From assembly GCF_963966145.1 (NCBI RefSeq), contig NC_091051.1:18166001-18230000 (forward strand): a stretch of 64,000 nucleotides of DNA. The letters run 5' to 3'. A model generated the notes under the pieces. That model saw only the letters and a list, made by a program, of their open reading frames with translations, made no database searches and had not been told where the DNA came from. This document shows, in pieces, positions 11,986-23,769 of the stretch (positions are counted from its first letter, which is position 1; every line of letters begins with the position of its first letter). A program made the position numbers and the translations under genes. This stretch comes from Tenebrio molitor (Eukaryota; Arthropoda; Insecta; Coleoptera; Tenebrionidae).

Positions 11986-12240
11986 GTCATGGTCCTAAAA
12001 TTATCGAAAAATTATCACTAGTAATATCCCGAGTGATAAGTAAGTACAAATAAACCTAATTCTTTTTAGAATATAAAATTAATACCAAATTATTTTTTAA
12101 TTAGGACTACGCGAAAATTTGGCACTAGTGCAAATTATCGATAATTGCACTAGTGCAGTATTATCGCTGTAATTCGATCGCTATTGGCTAAAATTCAAAT
12201 ATTCGAGCTTTTTGATTGGCTTAAATTTTTCGAAGGAAAT
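11986..12240. repeat. Small palindromes flanking a hairpin
   Basis: GGCACTAGTGC at 12121 and its repeat around 12156 form an inverted pair across ATTATCGATAAT. Nearer the left, TTATCACTAG and GAGTGATAAG pair across about 10 bp. These look like the edges of further decayed foldback copies next to H4. Confidence 0.5.
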
Positions 12241-12247
12241 AGTCACA

Positions 12248-12475
12248 TATTATATCCCAAGTGCAACATTTTTTCTGGGAAAATTTTTTGCTAATGAACG
12301 AAAACATCCATAAATGAGGTCAGAAGACCAATTATTATCAAATAAGAGCACGAGACGAAGTCGAGGGCTTTTATTTGATAATAATTGGTCTTCTGACCGA
12401 ATAATTTATGGATGTTTGAGTTCATTAGTAAAAAATTTGCCGATATTAAAATTTTGCACGAGGGGTATACGGCCG
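12248..12475. repeat. Hairpin element H4 with four same-orientation GA sites
   Basis: Arms of about 105 bp pair almost perfectly, for example through CAGAAGACCAATTATTATCA and its complement. Four interior sites fail to pair, each with the same word type on both arms in the same orientation: CAAG 12258-12261 against CGAG 12459-12462; CGAA 12299-12302 against TGAG 12417-12420; TGAG 12315-12318 against CGAA 12398-12401; CGAG 12351-12354 against CGAG 12362-12365 at the tip. A sister copy is split at 54.35 and 55.6 kb. Confidence 0.75.
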
Positions 12476-12690
12476 ATTATTTCCTGAATAGAATGAAAAC
12501 AAACGCATTATTTCCAATCCTTTTTACTCAAAATAATTTATTAAAAAAAAAAATAGGTACCGACATTTTTTATCCGATTATTGCACAGTGTGCATTTTAG
12601 AGAAATTTTATCGGGTTATTTTTTGTTTTCTCGTTTTGATTGGTCAATATTTGTCACGCAATTGGTTGCTAGACACATGAAGGAAATAAT
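12476..12690. repeat. Repeat tail shared with the 55.6-56.0 kb region
   Basis: The sequence after the hairpin, including CCGATTATTTCCTGAATAGA, GGTACCGACATTTTTTATC and GCAATTGGTTGCTA, recurs at 55.6-55.85 kb and again inverted at 55.8-55.98 kb. It is part of the same element family as H4. Confidence 0.65.
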
Positions 12691-12795
12691 CGCTGTAATC
12701 CTCTCCACCTCCCTAAAATTGTCGCTGTAATTTTCTCCTCTCCTTCCAGGTAGGAATTTCAAATGATTTAGCTAGTTTACTTTACAGCCGCTCAT

Positions 12796-12887
12796 CAGCG
12801 GAGATAATAACTTCACGGACGCCCTCAGCGGAGATAATAACTTCACGGACGCTCCTCAGCGGAGATAATAACTTCATGGACGCTGGT
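12796..12887. repeat. Tandem repeat, 3 x 30-31 bp
   Basis: Three head-to-tail units built on CAGCGGAGATAATAACTTCA followed by CGGACGC. Units start at 12796, 12826 and 12857 and differ by one insertion and a few substitutions. Confidence 0.85.
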
Positions 12888-13066
12888 CAGCTCGTTAGAT
12901 GCCATGACAACGAAGTGACACTTTAGCATTATCAATGCAGCAGTCCAATGTCATATTTTACGGACGTTTGAAGAAAAACTCATTTTTGATCCACAGTAAA
13001 ATTTTTGTTGTTTTCTACTACGTTAACTAACGCTTTGAGAGTCATAAGAATACGTATAAATATATA

Positions 13067-14537
13067 CAGGCTGATTCACGTAGCCCGTTCATTAGAAACT
13101 TTCTGATTTCCCCAAATCATATTAATATGAAAATTGGTAGTTGACTGTAATCGACTACTCCAAGTTGAAATGAAATATTTTCAAAATGGTGGCACTTCCG
13201 GAAATACCGGAAATCGACTCTATCTTTATTTTTTTAAATGGAAAGACCTCATTTTGACTTCACATTTCGATTCTACGTTAAATTTTGACTTTGGAACATC
13301 TTTTTGTCAACACTTATTTGTCATCGTTTTTGACCTATGTCATCTTTTTTGCAAAAAAGCGAGGTTGCAGGGCTTCATTAACAAATTTATAACTCTTGAA
13401 CCATCGGAAATAAATAATTGGTTTTTGTCTAGTTGAATTCCTAAAAACCTGGCCGATCTTTTCCGCCATTAGTAAATTTTTTTTTATGTTTCATACGCCT
13501 ACTGAAATTTTTCAAAATTGCTCATCAAAAAATGTCAAAAACTTCATTTTTTAAATGGCAACCACCATTCGTGACACTAGATATAAATGTAAAATTTAAT
13601 TCTAAACCTACTTTTATTAACATTATGTATGCCTATTCCCAGCCGTTTTGGCGTAATTTCGATTTTTTGAGTAAAATATTCTTTTTTTATCAAACAATTG
13701 TTTTATTTGAATTTTTATTCAAAAATCGCATGCAATAAACAGTAGATAACAACGAAATAATAAAAAATAAGCAAATTAACAAAAAAATATTTTCAATGAA
13801 ATCATTTAAATGGAAATATTTTTTTGTTAATTTGCTTGTTTTTTATTGTTTTGTTGTTATCTAATATTTATTGCAATGCTATTTTTGAATAAAAATTCAA
13901 ATCAAACAATTGGTTATAAAAAAGAATATTTTATTCAAAAAATTGAAATTACGCCTAAACGGTTGCAAATAGGCATACATAATGTTAATAAAAGTGGCCT
14001 TAAAATTTAATTTTACATTTATATCTAGTATCAGAAACGGTACTTGCCATTTAAAAAAATGAAGTTTTCGACATTTTTTGATTATCAATTTAAAAAAAAT
14101 TGCAATAGGCGTATGAAACATAAAAAAAATGTCGTTGATAGCACAAAAAGCGGCCAAATCTCTGGCAAGTCAGTAAAGTAAAAATAAATTATTTATTTCT
14201 GATGGTTCAGGAATTATAAATTTTTTAATGAAGCCCTGCAACCTCACTTTTTTGCAAAAAAGATGACAGGTCAAAAACGATGACAGATAAGTATTGACAA
14301 AAAGACGTACTAAACTCAAAAGTTAACGTAGAATCGAAATGTGAAGTCAAAATGGGGCCTTTCTATTTAAAAAAACAAAGATGGCATCGATTTCCGGTAT
14401 TTCCGGAAGTGCCGCCATTTTGAAAATATTTCATTTGAACTTAGAATAGTCGATTATAGTCAACTACCAATTTTCATATTAATATGATTTTGGGAAATCA
14501 AAAAGTTTCTAATGAACGGGCTACGTGAATCAGCCTG
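13067..14537. mobile_element. Giant palindromic element, 1.47 kb, TA duplication
   Basis: Perfectly placed termini CAGGCTGATTCACGTAGCCC and its complement are flanked by TA on both sides. The two arms are each about 700 bp and stay complementary almost to the centre near 13805. For example CCGGAAATACCGGAAATCGA at about 13200 has a near-complement around 14385. Small open frames in the arms (13134-13436, 13532-13738, minus 13897-14157) are mirror images of one another with no recognisable domain. It is best read as a non-autonomous foldback element mobilised by a Tc1/mariner-type transposase, on the basis of the TA duplication. Confidence 0.8.
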
Positions 14538-14555
14538 TATAATATAAAATATATA

Positions 14556-16416
14556 CAGGGTGCGTCTACTAAAATTTTATATCCGAATATCTTTTTTAAT
14601 TATCAATTAAGGTAAACAATATTTAGCAATATTATATTTCTCAATGACCTCTTGACATGTACTTAACAAAAGTTAACTAAACCTGCAAGGATACAGAGTT
14701 ATTTGAAAAATAACCGCAGTAATTTTAATTTTTTTTGGCTTTTTCTCAGATTACGGAGTATAACATATTCAGCTGTGGCCTCTGTATCTCCCTGTATTGT
14801 TTTTATTACACTTTTACTGATGACTACGCAATAAATTAGTGTTAAAAAGAACTAATTTTCCAGCTGTGTTCAAAACAGAGTTTATGCGTAAAAAGTTGTT
14901 ACGAATTTGTTTCACACATTTTTCAGCAAATAATTTAGATACGTCAATTTGACGGGGCATTGTTATCTTATTTAAAATTCTTTTACTACTGAACTATTCG
15001 GTAAAATACAATAAAAATTCAAATGGGTATGTATGTACAAACTCCGGTGTAGGTACGTCTGCATCCTAGGGATCAGTCTTTTCTGGAAAAATTTACTTAA
15101 CTATTTTAAAGTAAGTTTTCAATAAAACGAATTCAAATGTTATTAATTTTATTTTTTAAACAATGAATCATGGGGTACCCGGTAGCCGGTACCCTCCTTA
15201 TTTTATTGTTTTTATTTATAAAAGTGGCTATTATGGAAGTGGGTGCGTCAAGCTTAAAGAGGGGGTGAAGGTGAATAAATAATTTAAGCACATACTAAAT
15301 AATAACAATTAAAATATCTGCAAAATGTGGAGGCGAGACGCCGGTAATTATGTTGATAAGCACTGCACTATTACTTGATAGTATTATCCGTAATAGTGTA
15401 TGTACTCCGGCAAAATTGCCGTGCCGCCGGGTGGAGGTGGGATACGAGAATTCTGCAATAAATTCAACAATGTAACACAATTAGCAGCACAGAAAATTAA
15501 AAAAATGTCCTCAAAATAATTATAACTAAATTAGATGCTCAAAATTTATTTCGATCATTAACTTCCACACACCTTTCAATTCTGGAATAAAAACTCCTCA
15601 GTGAAGTTCTTGTTGCAGGATCATTTCATATGGATGAAATTTCAAAGACTTTAAAGTTCTAATAATCGTGCTTTGTGAGACATTCAGTGTAGCCGCTACT
15701 GCTCTTGTGCTTGTGTGTGGATTTTCAGTTACCTAATCAACAACGGCATTTTGAAAGTTAATATTTTTGGGGAGTGCATCCCATACTCGTGGCAATTCTT
15801 TAACACTGCCAGTATCTTCAAACAGCTTTACAATTTGTCTGATATTCATTTCGGAAAATTTATCATTTTCTTGACGGGCCTGAAGAATTTTTGCTGTGGC
15901 TCGATAGCACCGGTGATACTCTCCATACGTAAAATTATATTAATTTTCTCTTGCTGTGAGAACGACATCTTATATAAAAGATTATTTCAAAGATTTCACG
16001 AATTTTTTTACTTTGACGTTGTCAAATAATAAATTAATTATGTTTTTTTTTTTGTAAATCAGTAAGCCGTGAAGTATTTTTTTACGTAAATACACACTGG
16101 TGAATGAAGTCTGGAAATTGTCTTTATTTAACATTAATTTATTCGTCAATAATAAGCACTAGGATGATTATTAGGCAGAAAATCTACACAGAAACATTTG
16201 ATATGCATGTTAAAAGTTATAATGTTAGAAAATGCTGAAAAATTTTTTTTTCATTAATTTTTTTCTTGAATATTCCTCTTCTGTCCAGATCCTTGTTAAT
16301 TTTTGTAGTGCCTATGTAAAGAGGGCAATGCAGCCTTTATTAAGACTAAATATCATTGAGCAGTCATTTAAAATAACGAAGATATTCAAATATAAAGTTT
16401 AAGCAGACGCACCCTG
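14556..16416 (-). mobile_element. Mariner-type transposon, degenerate
   Basis: Termini CAGGGTGCGTCTACTAAAAT and the complement of AAGCAGACGCACCCTG, each next to TA, define a 1.86 kb element. The minus strand codes for a broken transposase. From about 15990 down to 15560, in two frames, it keeps a first helix-turn-helix, then STRAVAATLNVSQSTIIRTL and FHPYEM, the usual second helix and clamp loop. A C-terminal-like segment with EKCVKQIRNNF lies near 14890-14960. The catalytic core between them is missing. A 124 bp foreign repeat sits inside at 15321-15444. The element begins 18 bp from the end of the giant palindrome. Confidence 0.75.
15321..15444. repeat. 124 bp highly conserved repeat, copy 1
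   Basis: Runs from CAAAATGTGG to GGTGGGATA. It matches 25389-25512 over the full 124 bp with only two substitutions (T/C at the eighth base, T/A near the middle). It is GC-rich and can form stems: GGCGAGACGCC, CACTATTAC with GTAATAGTG, and CGGCAAAATTGCCG. It is not part of the mariner element that surrounds it. I do not recognise it; a SINE, a small RNA retrocopy or an LTR fragment are all possible. Confidence 0.8.
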
Positions 16417-16494
16417 TATAGTATAAAAATTTAAAAAAATTGTGTAAAATTTGAAAATGAAATTTTTATTCGTGGAATTGTCATACATTCGTGG

Positions 16495-16632
16495 AATTGA
16501 ATACAACTCGATGGTACTAAATTGCGGGAATTTTTTCTCCTCATTTTACTCGTATTTCTTTCTTAGACAATTGTCGAAACAAATACTCGTATAATGAGAT
16601 CGAAAATTTCCGGCAATTTCGTACCCTCTCGT
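16495..16632 (-). repeat. Imperfect hairpin element H5
   Basis: On the minus strand the arms begin AATACAACGAGAGGGTACGA and pair with sequence ending ATCGAGTTGTATT. Two unpaired sites carry CGAG on both arms in the same orientation: basal, and at TACGAGTAT. The inner stem is GACAATTGTC. Confidence 0.65.
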
Positions 16633-16639
16633 TGTATTA

Positions 16640-17230
16640 CTAATGATAATAAATAAAAGAATAGGTACAAAGAAAATGCATCCTACATAATATGTAAGAA
16701 TACATTAAATAAAATGAAATGTGTACCTACCTACTTAATAAAAAAGAAAATCAAAAACCATATCAGTTTGTTTGCTGACTACAGTAGTTACTTCAGTAAT
16801 AACGAATTTATTTTTGGGGTGCGGTTTATCAAAGTCCAATTCAGAATCATGCGGAGTGCGAGTTTTTATTCACATAAATTAGTTCGAATAGCATTTCTTG
16901 TAGGTTTCTGGTCAAAATCTCGGAAATTCTGCATTATGCTACGCAACGTACGAACGAGATGGCGCTGCCAATATCTGAAATACAAGGAAGTTAAATTAAC
17001 TTCCTTGCTGAAATACAAGTTTTACGATTGCCGCAGGTACTACTTCAAAGTCAAATCTAGTTAAATTAGTTACGTTATGACAAAGTAATGCTTAATGATT
17101 AAAGATAAAATGTTACTGATTACATTTTGTTTTCATTTTTATTCATTACCTATTCATACATTAACTTTATTTTTTTTAAAGTTTAAGAAATTGTTTGCTT
17201 TATTAAAAAAAATCATAATTATTTACTGCA
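16640..17230. other. No supported gene
   Basis: A 116-codon plus-strand frame (16714-17064) is rich in Lys, Phe and Ile, as expected from AT-rich chance, and has no recognisable domain. AAGGAAGTTAA and its complement TTAACTTCCTT form a small palindrome at about 16984-17008. Confidence 0.4.
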
Positions 17231-17232
17231 TA

Positions 17233-17405
17233 CAGGGTATTTCACGAGTGATAATAATGACTCCGGCGGAAAATGCAACCCACAATACAACAGGAGGAAA
17301 AGCCGGATATTTATCGCCTCCATGTCCAAGTTTACGTTCCAATGTATTGTGGGTTGCATTTTCTATTCCGCCGGGTTCATTATCACCCGTGAAACACCTA
17401 CCCTG
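17233..17405. mobile_element. TA-flanked MITE, 173 bp, family F2
   Basis: CAGGGTATTTCACGAGTGAT at the left and its imperfect complement at the right (ATCACCCGTGAAACACCTACCCTG), each next to TA. The arms also share AATGCAACCCACAATACA. The same family lies at 38987-39156, and related ends occur at 19.6 and 35.3 kb. Confidence 0.8.
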
Positions 17406-19596
17406 TATTATTTTTTAACATGATTACTCCAGTTCACGTAAAGAAACGAGAAAAGCTACTACAACTGCTGTTTACTTAAGTAATTTCTGTTGTTTACCAT
17501 TACTTTTTACCATATTTTACGTATTAGGAGAAAATTACTGCATTACTTGACCTTCGGTTAATAACATTTTCAATAGAAAAAAATTATAATATTTTCTATT
17601 GAAATCTGAGGTATCTACGTGTAATTTGTTTAACAATGTTCTTCAGTTGCTACTAATTGAAAAGTTTTAGCTAATTATTCAATTGGCTTCTATTCACTAC
17701 TGCCGTAATTTTTTAGCAAGAATTGTATGAAGAGTGACCAATGAAATAATTTTTTGCAGCAAGGACCATCGTAGGAAGAGGTTCAGTCAAGAAAATGAAA
17801 TTTGAAAGCAAACTAACAAGTAATAGTAATAGAAGAAAAAGAAATAATTCAGCTAGTAGGTACTTTAACGAGAAAAAAAAAAGGCAACATTGAAAACGAA
17901 GGGTAGATATAAATAACAAGAAAAAATTTCAGAAAAATACAGAGAAAGAGCTGTCTGCAGAAAATGAGGTGCTAATATTTAAAGAAACTTTAGAAATGCA
18001 TGGGGCAAAGATATATTAATGATAACAAATATGGAGTGGATGGAACAGTTAAAAGAATGTATATAAGAAGAGGTGAAATAAAATGTTTAGAAGATAAAAA
18101 AAAGTGCCACAAATACTGAAACTAGCAGAGTGATGGCTCTATGGACGGACAAAGTTAGAAAGACCATGAAAGAATGAAGGGGGAAGGTATGCATCAAGAC
18201 AGAAGAAATTTTCTTTGTCGCAGATAGGAGCAGAACAAGAAGTCGAGTATTATTGGTAACTTGTTTTTTGTTATTTTTTTAAATAAAAGGTGGTTGGAAA
18301 AGGAATGTTGATTGGCAGACGCTATTAAATAATTGTAGGGCTTTGTAATTGTAATCCAGAAGTACAGGTACATAAATACCAAGTAGACAGGGAAAATGAC
18401 ACACCCAATTAAATTTCAGATTGATATAGATTAACACTACCCCCTACTACGACGTCGGTGTGAAACCAGCCGGTAAAAGGTACACAACTCACCGTTACGT
18501 CGGTGTCTGTGCGGTTAGTCTATTGAATAGTGCGCCGTTAATTGACGTCACAAACAAATTACCATCCCCAAAGACACACGTGGTGCCACGTGTCGGTCGT
18601 GTGCCACGCACCTACAAAGAGCGCACTCTATGAAAGAGGAGCTTTCACGACGCCGTCTGTGTCATCACATCACCCACACCCTATCTACAAACATCTGACC
18701 GCGTTCTGTGCTATACCGAGCGTTTCTGTGTCAACAATGGCGCAATGTACGTCACGACCTGTTAATGTGTGAAAAGTTAAGTCAATCGATGGGCAAATGA
18801 ACATTAACCCGGACTCACCTCTCTTGTTTATTCCGCTGAGAACTGAATGACTAAAAATAGATGTGGGAATTGAAAATGTGACAAATATGTAAATACTTGG
18901 AGTGAATAAGTAAATTTGTGGGGGTTGGATGAGGTAAATATGAATCAAGATTTTGGCACTAGGTTGGTTAAAATTGAAAATTGTGACGTGGGTGGTGCAG
19001 ACGTTGTCTAGAGTTAAATGACCAAAAATGGTCGGTTGCAAAGGTTGGTAGAAGTGCCCATATATGGCGCGAAGTGGAGAATCTTGATTTAAGGAATGGT
19101 GGATGGTGGATACTGGAAAAAATAAAACACACAGATAATTAACCAAGGAGGTTGGCATTATCAAATGCTTAAGAAACTGTTTTGTACCCGATGTAACTAA
19201 AACAATTATCTTTAAAAGGACAAAAAGTCAAAAACTATATTTGGTAGTTTTTCAATTTGTTAGAGTGGAGCAGAAATATTGTTACTGTATGTATCTAGAT
19301 ACTCGTAATCTGTCACAAAATTATCATTTCAGAAATTTCAGACGTCTGTAACATTAGGAATGATTCACAATTTCTAGAGACAAGATAAATCGGATTGAAT
19401 TTCTCCAAGAATCTAGAGACATTACCTATTGCAAAAATGATTTAATAAAGTGATATTAGTTATATTATATGTATTTATAATTAATCAATTGAAAAAAAAA
19501 ATTTCATTATATCGTAATTGCCCATGAACATGCAGTATTCACGCAAGTGGGAATATACCTCGGAATATACAGTGTGACGCATTAAAGATAAAAATA
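17406..19596. other. No supported gene; purine-rich relic and a CpG-rich patch
   Basis: 17800-18200 is purine-rich, like the coding strand of a degraded retroelement, but keeps no motif. 18440-18770 is richer in CpG (CGTCGGTGTGAAACC, GTTACGTCGGTGTCTGTGCG, CACGTGGTGCCACGTGTCGG) and could be a regulatory element. The minus-strand 159-codon frame at 18685-19164 has low-complexity composition and no domain. Confidence 0.4.
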
Positions 19597-20044
19597 CAGG
19601 GTTATTCACGTAAGATGATGAACCTTCTTACCAGGCAAAAATGCAACTAAAAACACAATTTATAAAATCTATCTCGATCCGTATTCCCTATTGCATTATC
19701 ATAATGCAAATAAAACATAGACAGCTTTAACCGTCAGCCTGATGAATGTCAAGTTCTGACAGAAAAATTTCTCTCTCAACAAAGCATGATTTAACAACAG
19801 TAATAAGCAATTAAAATCACAAAAGTAGGATTATGTCGGTTCTGTCATTGTTCAAAAAATTTACAAATACATACTAAATATGAACGAAAAATGCAATGAG
19901 CTTTCAAACTAACAGAATACCTACATACTTGGATTTCTTATTTAATTTTTAAATACTAAAATGCAATGAAGGCTTTGTACCTAAAGTGTATTTTGGGTTG
20001 CATTTTTATCTGGTCAGACTCGTCATCTTACGTGAATAACTCTG
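19597..20044. mobile_element. TA-flanked MITE-like element, 448 bp
   Basis: The left end CAGGGTTATTCACGTAAGAT and the right end, complement of CATCTTACGTGAATAACTCTG, are each next to TA. Inner arm words AAAAATGCAAC and GTTGCATTTTT continue the inverted repeat. The interior has no reading frame of note. The ends are close to those of the 35.3 kb element. Confidence 0.8.
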
Positions 20045-20555
20045 TATATTAAGACTAGAAATTTTAATTTTTACAGTCACAGAACTTCATGAGGTACATC
20101 TTTCGAGGTACTCAACTGTAAAATCAACTTTCAACTGCGACCTCATCAACATCATGTTGGAATGTTTATTGCAATTTTTGTTCAATAAAGGATAAATTAT
20201 TTATTATTTAGTTTCCTTCTTTTTTCAGCATGCGTGTAGAATCGTGGAACAACATAACTAAATGAAGACACTGCGGCGCAGGGCAGCGTATTCTATTTGA
20301 ACATGCCTTAATGTTGAATCTTTTTGTATTAATTACTATTTCTGTTGCAACTAATTCTTAATATTTCAATGATGGCTTTTAAAAAATTAGACTGTTATTT
20401 TCTAATTAATCTTAGCTCCCAGAGTATTATTGTTTTGATTCTTTTATTTTTTTTTAATTAAATTTGTACGACAAATTGACCAATACCTTTTTATTTTCTT
20501 GCTGTTAACAGAAATTTGAGAATTTTTAAATGTAAATAAAATGCTATTTTTAAAT
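20045..20555. other. No supported gene
   Basis: AT-rich spacer with no motif seen. Confidence 0.4.
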
Positions 20556-20558
20556 GAG

Positions 20559-20812
20559 TTTTTTGTTCGACACTGTCAGAATTTGAGAATTTTCTCCTAT
20601 GTGAACAGATTTTGATAAATGTCACCACTTGACAAAACGAAACGTCAAGCTAATTTTAAAGATTTTAAGCGACTTGGAGCCTTTAAGGTGCTCGTCGAAC
20701 AAAAAAACATTGTATTCAACTCGTTCATGTGTAAATTGGGCTTTTTTGGTACGAGTGGGCCAGTTTAAAACGCGAGTGAAACGAGCGTTTTAAAAGCTCA
20801 CGAGTCCTTTTC
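20559..20812 (+). repeat. Composite foldback family E, copy 2
   Basis: Starts TTTTTTGTTCGACACTG; the companion module ends at about 20710 and the hairpin follows. The tip is CGAG at 20773-20776, TGAAA, CGAG at 20782-20785, closed by AAAACG and CGTTTT. The right arm is cut short after CACGAGTCC. Confidence 0.7.
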
Positions 20813-20929
20813 GAACATTATTGTAGTTCAGTTTTAATACACTTTTCTTAGTTTTTGATTATTTTTTTATTGTCACCGAATATGTATTGTAATTAAAATA
20901 TTGATAGGTACTAATAAACGCAATAAGCT

Positions 20930-21660
20930 CATTATATTCAAGAGGATGGCCTATACAGCAGCAATTTAATTTTTTTTGCGATAACGGCTATAACCAAGTC
21001 CATAAACCGTCGAGATAGATTCCCACATAAACTTCCAAAACTCAGCCGTCCTCCCTTTCCTCCCTCTTTAAACGTGAAACTTCCAAGTTCTCCCATTTCC
21101 CCCGAATGCGTCACCCTTTGAAATATTGTCATGTTTGTGTTTGGTCCTTAAGTGAGCTTTGTCATCAAGAAACGCCGCAATCTGTATCGAGCTGAACGTC
21201 CGGACGTTAATCATTACTTGGAAACTAAAAGATGGTCCATATCCTGTTCTCGAGACGAACCGACTTTCCTCCGTCGAAGTTTCGTCCCGTTTCCTCGCCA
21301 AATCCAGACGTTTCGATTTTTCCGACGGCGCATAACTGCACCTAATTGAGCTTTTGTCACCTTGGAACGGGTGGAGTCCAAGGGGCGGGCGACATCCACT
21401 TCCTTCCTTCCGGTCGTCGACCAATGAGAGGAGCTTGTCAGGTGGCCATAGCAACGGGGCCGGATATTACGACAACACGTATATATGGATTTCTCCTCCC
21501 TTGGCTGGAACGGGCTCCTTGGAAAGGTTCTTATTAAGGCCATGAGCAGAACTTATGGCCGCTCGTAAATCCTGAAGGTAATCAGGCTGATATGCCGACG
21601 CAGACTCTAGACGCCTGTCTTACAGGAAATTAGCTTTTTTTGTCCTTTTTGCCTTGTTCC
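20930..21660. other. CpG-rich, non-repetitive island
   Basis: This stretch is clearly richer in G+C and CpG than its surroundings (GAACGTCCGGACGTTAATCA, GCAACGGGGCCGGATATTAC, TTATGGCCGCTCGTAAATCC). Open frames on both strands overlap, so none stands out as coding. It could be a conserved non-coding element, promoter region or ancient exon. Comparison with a related genome would decide. Confidence 0.4.
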
Positions 21661-23640
21661 ACCACCAATCTTGAAGCATTCATCAGACCGTCATTAGAGA
21701 GTCCATTGGAGTTAACTGTTGCTAACTGGTTCCAGTTCTTAGGTAGCGTTTTATGCAATATTAATCACATTCCTGTTGCCTGATTAATGAAAATGTGAAC
21801 ATACATTATGCGTTATTTGTGAAATAAAACCTATTACTTTTCTATTATTTTCATTTCAAGTAAAAGAAAATTCATTATTATATTTTTTTTTGAAGCAGAA
21901 ATATATGTACCTACACGTATTTAATTCCATTAAAGAACCAATATAAAGACAGCTGAGTAGGTAATTGCCCTAGAATTACACAAAACTTTTCTTTTTCAAT
22001 TTTTTTGCGTGTCAAGAGAATTTTTATACAACCCTGGTTTCAGTAATTGTCGTAAAAATAGATTCAGTTTTTATTTTTGAAATGCGTGACTAACGTTTTG
22101 TCCATAAAAAATATATATGACCAGTTGTTTAGTTTGATATAAATGTCAATGAGAATAATTTATTCTTTTAACTTTAACTTCGCGAATACAGAATAGCCAA
22201 ACATTTTACCCTACGTATAACTCTGTTTCTGAGCCCGATGCCGCTAACCCATAAAATGACCGAAGCCCTGACAGATTCTAGTGCATCCAAAACATTTCAC
22301 GAATAATTAATTATAAGCAGTCTAGGCCAATCTACTGGTATTAAAATTTTGCAATTCAACTTTTTGGATTTCATGTTTTCTCACTCTTACGCCCGCACAC
22401 AACTTTCAGAACGAGGATGGCCAAGTTGTTAATGTGAGCCGAGCGCAAGTATCTTCCCGACGAAAGAAATTTGCATGTGCGTGTGTTAAGCGGTGATTAT
22501 TATTGATTTATGACAATCCAGTTTTACGACTTACCGGCATCGAACTCAGAAACGGAGTATAGATCAATTAATATAAATACTTGCTGCAGAGGAACAAGAA
22601 AGCAAGGAATGATAAAATGACTAGTGAATAGTGTGATGACTGTGATGAACTGAAAGAACTAGAAAACAATTATTCTGTCAGAAAGAATACGATGCAGAAT
22701 AGGCAAAGACAGTTGGTAAGTCAACGAAAATCGAGCCAGGAAAAAATATTATTTTAGAGTTGACAATATCAAGCAAGATTTTCTACTTTTAAGTTAATAA
22801 TCGAGTAGAAATCTTGCTTTGTATTTCCTATCCAAATTCCAATGTCCAATTAACTGAAGATTTTTATTTAGGGATTAGGTAATTACAATAGCGAACTTTG
22901 ATTCTTGCTGGTGGATTAATAAATAAGGTTCCATCGCTCTTGTGGGGCACATCCATTATTGTGATATGAAGATTGATTGTCTTGTCTGCAGATTGAATTT
23001 TAGACCGTTTGCGTGTCTCGGTTATTTCGGGCGGAAGTGGAAGTGCCGGATTTTATGAGCCAATCCAGCATGAGCTTACGTGATGTGCTAGCACATTACC
23101 GCTTTTTATCATATCGATATCACTTTATGTGGACGCTAATGGAAGCCACTAAAAGTACTATCGACACGTGACCATCGGGCTTTTTGTGTCACATCCGATG
23201 TGTGTATTGTTCGACGCAGCGTGGCAGGAAATCGAAGCGGAAAATATTCTTGCACATAAATACTTTTTCATTTTGTGGGAAATCACTAAAAGCTTATTAT
23301 TTTGTAGTACACTTAAAATATTTTGTAAAAAAATCAATGCAGGCTGGAAAACAAAATAAGAATTAAAAGCAGAGACTATCCAGCTATTTAAAAGCATTTA
23401 CAATATTATGATAATAACAATAATAACTATAATAAGTTTATTCCTTGAGAGATAAATACAAAGTGATTAGAAAGAAAAGAATTCAGGCAACCAATAAAAC
23501 GACTGTGTCGAGCAAGTATACATATGTGTACGATCAAGCTAAGAAAGACGTTTCGCTAAAACAAAAGATGAGGTAGCACTCATTGATAATAATGGAAACA
23601 TTCTGAAATGTATTTCGAAATTGTAAATATCTTTGTTGCT
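21661..23640. other. No supported gene
   Basis: Mostly AT-rich. CAAGCAAGATTTCTACT... and its near complement around 22770-22818 form a short inverted repeat (AAGCAAGATTTCTACT-type arms). 22400-23250 has moderate G+C without a coding signature. Confidence 0.35.
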
Positions 23641-23769
23641 TCTTACTTATAATTAGGTTGATACATAAAAACAAACCATATTTTCTTTTAACTGTGTTAA
23701 TAAATAATAAATTTACATTATTTGATCAGCTAAGTGCATTCTGTCATGAAACAAGCAAGAACAATATTT

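Noticed and set aside
12796..12887. CRISPR-like repeats
   Set aside because: Three head-to-tail units without spacers, in a eukaryotic context; a plain minisatellite.
13134..14157. Several open frames inside the giant palindrome
   Set aside because: They are mirror images of one another across the centre, rich in Phe and Lys, and match nothing; the arms look non-coding.
16714..17064. 116-codon plus-strand frame
   Set aside because: Low-complexity AT-driven composition with no domain or neighbour to support it.
18685..19164. 159-codon minus-strand frame, the longest not explained by a transposon
   Set aside because: Rich in Ile, Pro, Ser and Thr without a domain; the complementary strand is purine-rich with stops spread by chance.
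21068..21545. Four overlapping open frames in the CpG-rich island
   Set aside because: Both strands and several frames are open together because stop codons are rare in GC-rich DNA; no frame stands out.
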